A stretch of DNA of 64,000 nucleotides from UBA4742 sp963773335 (lineage in GTDB: Bacteria > Actinomycetota > Acidimicrobiia > Acidimicrobiales > Acidimicrobilacustridaceae), in contig CAVZAT010000007.1 in assembly GCA_963773335.1 (NCBI GenBank), positions 372,001 to 436,000 on the forward strand, read 5' to 3'. A program made the position numbers and the translations under genes. Shown piece after piece: positions 61,251 to 64,000 of this stretch. The notes under the pieces are model-generated. The model had not been told where the DNA came from. It saw nothing but the letters and a program-made list of their open reading frames with translations, and did no database searches. Position 1 is the first letter of the stretch, and each line of letters begins with the position of its first letter.

Positions 61251-62468
61251 GTGAGGTTCTCAGCACGTCGAGTGATGATGACGCTGGCCGTCATGGCCGT
61301 CGTGCTGCCCGTGTTGGGCGTAGCCGCCTCACCTGCCCCGGCCGACGCGATCTCCGACAAGCGAGCCCAGGCGGTCCAGATCGCCCAGAAGCTCGATCAG
61401 CTGAGCACCCAGATCGATCAGCTCGGCCAGCGCTACGACGCCGCCCAACAGCAGCTGAGCACGGTGAACGACGAGATCGCCACCGCGGCCAAGCAGGTGG
61501 CGGCGTCGAACCACCAGTTGGGCGTGGCCCGCCAGCAGCTGGCTGGCTATGCCGTGCAGGCCTATGTCCAGGGCGGCGAGAGCGCCTTGCCCGACATCCT
61601 GCTCACCGGCGACGGCAACGACGCCGTGCGCCAGCTCGAGTACCTCAAGGCCGCCTCGGGCAACCGGGACGACCTGATCGACCAGGTGCGGGCCGCCCAG
61701 TTCGCCACCAACGCCAAGCTGGCCACCCTGGACGCGGCCCGCAGCTCGGCTCGCGCCCTGCAGGACAAGCTGACCAGCGAGAAGAACCAGGCCACGACGG
61801 CCATGAGCCAGCAGCAGGCGTTGCAGGCCACCGTCACCGGCCAGTTGGCCGATCTGGTGGCCCAGGCCCAGGCCGCCCAGGCAGCCGCCGCCGAGGCCGC
61901 GGCCAAGGCCCGGATGGCCCAGCAGCAGTCCCCGCCGACGACCGCCCCCAGGCCCCCGGGGTCGCCTGGGGGAACCGCTCCCACCACCGTCGGAGGCCAT
62001 CCGGGATCGCCCCCCACCACCACTGCCAGTCCGACCACCACCGATCCTGGCGGTAGCGGTGGTGGTCCGGTCGTTCCCATCTACGTCCCGCCCGGCACGC
62101 CTCCGCCCGTGCTACCGGGCGCGGCCACTGCCATCGCCGTGGCCCGGCGCTACCTGGGCACGCCCTACCAGTGGGGCGGTGCGTCGCCCGCCACCGGCTT
62201 CGACTGCTCAGGTCTGGTCCAGTACTCGTTCGGTCAGGCCGGCATCAGGTTGCCCCGGGTGGCCGACGCCCAGGCCGCCGCCACCCGCCACGTCACTTAT
62301 GCCCAGGCCCTGCCGGGCGACCTGGTCTTCTTCGACTCGCCCGACATCGGTCACGTGGGCATCTACCTGGGTGGCGGGATGATGATCGACGCCCCCCACA
62401 CCGGTGCGGTGATCCGGATCGAGAGCATCTGGTGGCCCACCCTGGTCGGCTTCGGCCGGGTGGTCTGA
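61251..62468 (+). CDS. Secreted NlpC/P60 peptidoglycan endopeptidase
   Basis: 405 residues from GTG 61251; a longer start at 61146 would spoil the signal peptide MRFSARRVMMTLAVMAVVLP VLGVAASPAPADA (cleavage after ADA). Residues ~35-240 form long coiled coils (AQKLDQLSTQIDQLGQRYDA), then a Pro/Thr/Gly linker, then the NlpC/P60 domain with catalytic Cys in ATGFDCSGLVQYSF and His in DIGHVGIYLGGGMM. It resembles RipA-type enzymes that cut stem peptides in cell separation. Confidence 0.92.
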   Translation: MRFSARRVMMTLAVMAVVLPVLGVAASPAPADAISDKRAQAVQIAQKLDQLSTQIDQLGQRYDAAQQQLSTVNDEIATAAKQVAASNHQLGVARQQLAGYAVQAYVQGGESALPDILLTGDGNDAVRQLEYLKAASGNRDDLIDQVRAAQFATNAKLATLDAARSSARALQDKLTSEKNQATTAMSQQQALQATVTGQLADLVAQAQAAQAAAAEAAAKARMAQQQSPPTTAPRPPGSPGGTAPTTVGGHPGSPPTTTASPTTTDPGGSGGGPVVPIYVPPGTPPPVLPGAATAIAVARRYLGTPYQWGGASPATGFDCSGLVQYSFGQAGIRLPRVADAQAAATRHVTYAQALPGDLVFFDSPDIGHVGIYLGGGMMIDAPHTGAVIRIESIWWPTLVGFGRVV

Positions 62469-62684
62469 ACGACCACCTATCCCGTGGACGAGTCGGCGGG
62501 ACAGGTCCAGCGTGATCAGATCGACTCGGACACGGCGCCCGGCGTGCCGGCCGGGGATCGTCCGACCGAGGTCTGCTCTCGCGCGGGAGCCGTTCCCGGC
62601 TGGCCCCGATTCGTCCCCGGCTGACCTGCCCCTGCTGGCGGTCACCATCGTGTTGCTGGCCACGCCCAAGGCGGCCAGCACTTG

Positions 62685-63623
62685 TCAGGCGCCGGCCAGA
62701 TGGGCCACCACGGGCGCCATGATGTCGAGCGCGTCGAGGCCCACCCCCACGTAGGAGATGCCGAAGCGCTCGCGCCGCGCCTGGCACTGCTCGATGATCT
62801 CCTCGGTCGTGCCGACCAGCGCGTAGGGCGACTCGAGTGCCTCATCCGGTGTGACCCCCATGCTCGGACCCACCGCCTCGGCCACCGCCCGGCGATCGTC
62901 GGAGAGCATGGTCAGGTGGACCCGCACCTGGAGCTCGATCTGGTCGAACCGCGCGCCGGCCGCCTCGCGCACCCACGCCACCTTGTCCAGGGTCGCCCGG
63001 TCCGTGGCGGAGGGTCCGGCGCGCTCGTCGATGCGACCGGCGGGCAGCGCGATGTTGAGGCCCACGATGTCGGCCGATCTCCCGGCCAGGCTCAGCACCC
63101 GACGACCGCCGCCCCCGATGAGGATCGGAGGCCGCGGCGACTGGACGGGCTTGGGCCAGCCCTCGAGCCCCTGGATCCGGTAGTGGTGGCCCGAGAAGGT
63201 GACCGGTCCCTCGTCCCAGAGGCCGGTGATGATCTCCAGCGCCTCGCCCAGGCGCTCGATGCGGGCGCCCGGCGGATCCATGGTCAGACCGGCCTGCTGG
63301 TAGTCGGTGGCCATCCAGCCGGCGCCCACGCCGAGCTCGAGGCGTCCACCGGAGAGCCGATCGATCGTGGCCGCTTCCTTGGCCAGCAGGACGGGGTGGC
63401 GGTAGTCGTTGCAGTAGGTGAGCGAGCCGATGCGAAGCTCAGAGGTGGCGTCGGCGGCCGCCATGAGTGCGGGGGTCAGGGCCAACTGATCGTCGAGGTG
63501 ATCCGACACGGTGAGGGTGGCATAGCCCAGATCCTCGATCTTGCGAGCCAGGTTGAGCCAGGTGGTGCCCGGCGGGGGCGCCGCGGCCTGGAGTCCGAAT
63601 CGGAACGGCTTGGTGGCCGACAC
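62685..63623 (-). CDS. F420-dependent LLM-class oxidoreductase (TIGR03621-like)
   Basis: 312 residues from GTG 63623 with a strong GGAGGAGG site. Luciferase-like fold: KIEDLGYATLTVSDHLDDQL, RIGSLTYCNDYRHPVLLAKE AATIDRLSGGRLELGVGAGW, PRPPILIGGGGRRVLSLAGR SADIVGLN. The family typically uses coenzyme F420; substrate unknown. Confidence 0.88.
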   Translation of the reverse strand: MSATKPFRFGLQAAAPPPGTTWLNLARKIEDLGYATLTVSDHLDDQLALTPALMAAADATSELRIGSLTYCNDYRHPVLLAKEAATIDRLSGGRLELGVGAGWMATDYQQAGLTMDPPGARIERLGEALEIITGLWDEGPVTFSGHHYRIQGLEGWPKPVQSPRPPILIGGGGRRVLSLAGRSADIVGLNIALPAGRIDERAGPSATDRATLDKVAWVREAAGARFDQIELQVRVHLTMLSDDRRAVAEAVGPSMGVTPDEALESPYALVGTTEEIIEQCQARRERFGISYVGVGLDALDIMAPVVAHLAGA

Positions 63624-63717
63624 CCTTCCTCCTCCCGTCGGGCGAGCTCGTCGCGTGGCGGGGCCGCCGGATCGACCGTGGTGGCCAGGGCCCCTGGTAG
63701 GTGGACGGGGCGAAAAC

Positions 63718-63723
63718 TAGCCT
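63718..63723 (+). promoter_or_regulatory. Leaderless-type -10 for the dienelactone hydrolase gene
   Basis: TAGCCT ends 7 bases before the GTG at 63731. Confidence 0.5.
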
Positions 63724-63730
63724 CCCGCCC

Positions 63731-64000
63731 GTGACCGATCCCCTGCAGGACTTCGAGCGTTCGACCTTCACCCACGACGGCAAGACCCGCGACGTGTACG
63801 AGATGGGTGACGGCCCGGCCGTGATCGTCATGGCCGAGATCCCCGGGATCACGCCCAAGGTGGCGGACTTCGCCCGCCGGGTGGCCGACATCGGCTGCAC
63901 CGTGGTGCTCCCCCGCCTGTTCGGCGAGGCCGGAGCCAAGCCGACCCGGGCCGGCATCATCCGGACGATCGGTCCGGCGTGCGTGTCCAAGGAGTTCGCC
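63731..64000 (+). CDS. Dienelactone hydrolase family protein (partial, runs off window)
   Basis: 90 codons from GTG 63731: MTDPLQDFERSTFTHDGKTR, AVIVMAEIPGITPKVADFAR RVADIGCTVVLPRLFGEAG resemble the dienelactone hydrolase start of alpha/beta hydrolases. The nucleophile and His lie beyond the window, so activity cannot be judged. Confidence 0.75.
   Translation, partial: MTDPLQDFERSTFTHDGKTRDVYEMGDGPAVIVMAEIPGITPKVADFARRVADIGCTVVLPRLFGEAGAKPTRAGIIRTIGPACVSKEFA

Noticed and set aside
62469..62684. Short open frames in the gap between the NlpC/P60 and LLM genes
   Set aside because: Low-complexity GC-rich frames on both strands without start signals, coupling or family resemblance.

Overview
The window is very GC-rich, uses many GTG and TTG starts, and has densely overlapping genes. 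Gene content (F420-type LLM oxidoreductase, DinB/mycothiol-type TIGR03086 protein, DUF222-HNH endonuclease, GuaB3, zinc-binding type S14, CIRCE-controlled groES-groEL) points to an actinomycete-lineage bacterium (Actinomycetota). I infer an Acidimicrobiia-like member, but no rRNA or tRNA gene is present to fix this. Layout: 1-3.1 kb nusG end, rplK, rplA, rplJ, rplL; 3.5-11.2 kb rpoB-rpoC; 11.3-16.0 kb rpsL, rpsG, fusA, tuf, rpsJ; 16.2-17.1 kb an opposite-strand DUF3445 haem-dependent N-demethylase-like gene; 17.4-29.9 kb the S10/spc block rplC to rplO, then secY, adk, map. An insertion of accessory genes and remnants (29.9-32.6 kb) separates map from infA, rpmJ, rpsM, rpsK, rpsD, rpoA, rplQ, truA (32.7-37.0 kb). 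A ferritin-like cargo plus encapsulin pair (37.1-38.3 kb) precedes rplM-rpsI. Then come cell-wall precursor, tRNA t6A and protein-quality genes: glmM, an outsized GlmS-like protein, acpS, nnrD, CBS protein, alr, uracil-DNA glycosylase, tsaE-tsaB-rimI-tsaD, groES-groEL. The last 10 kb holds a Nudix hydrolase, nitroreductase, alpha/beta hydrolase, methyltransferase, GuaB3, guaA, an NlpC/P60 peptidoglycan hydrolase, an LLM oxidoreductase and the start of a dienelactone hydrolase. How the genes work together: most of the window makes the core transcription and translation machinery and exports protein (secY). A second group feeds the cell wall (glmM, GlmS-like, alr, NlpC/P60). A third supplies purines (GuaB3, guaA), acyl-carrier priming (acpS), NAD(P)H repair (nnrD) and the t6A tRNA modification (tsaB/D/E). 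Stress functions are encapsulin iron storage and GroESL under HrcA/CIRCE control. Notable non-textbook signals: (1) about sixteen single- or double-base frame breaks in otherwise perfectly conserved genes, mostly looking like one extra base in CG-rich context, probably read or assembly error rather than biology; (2) nine gene starts with a -10-like TANNNT hexamer 6-8 bases before the start codon and no ribosome-binding site, i.e. leaderless transcripts; (3) tuf written in a codon dialect unlike its neighbours; (4) a two-module dispersed repeat that forms the 3' ends of truA, rimI and a methyltransferase gene; (5) a 43-bp tandem hairpin repeat before rplJ; (6) a GlmS-like protein of about 1,170 residues; (7) long acidic tails on L4, L10, L22 and S3.
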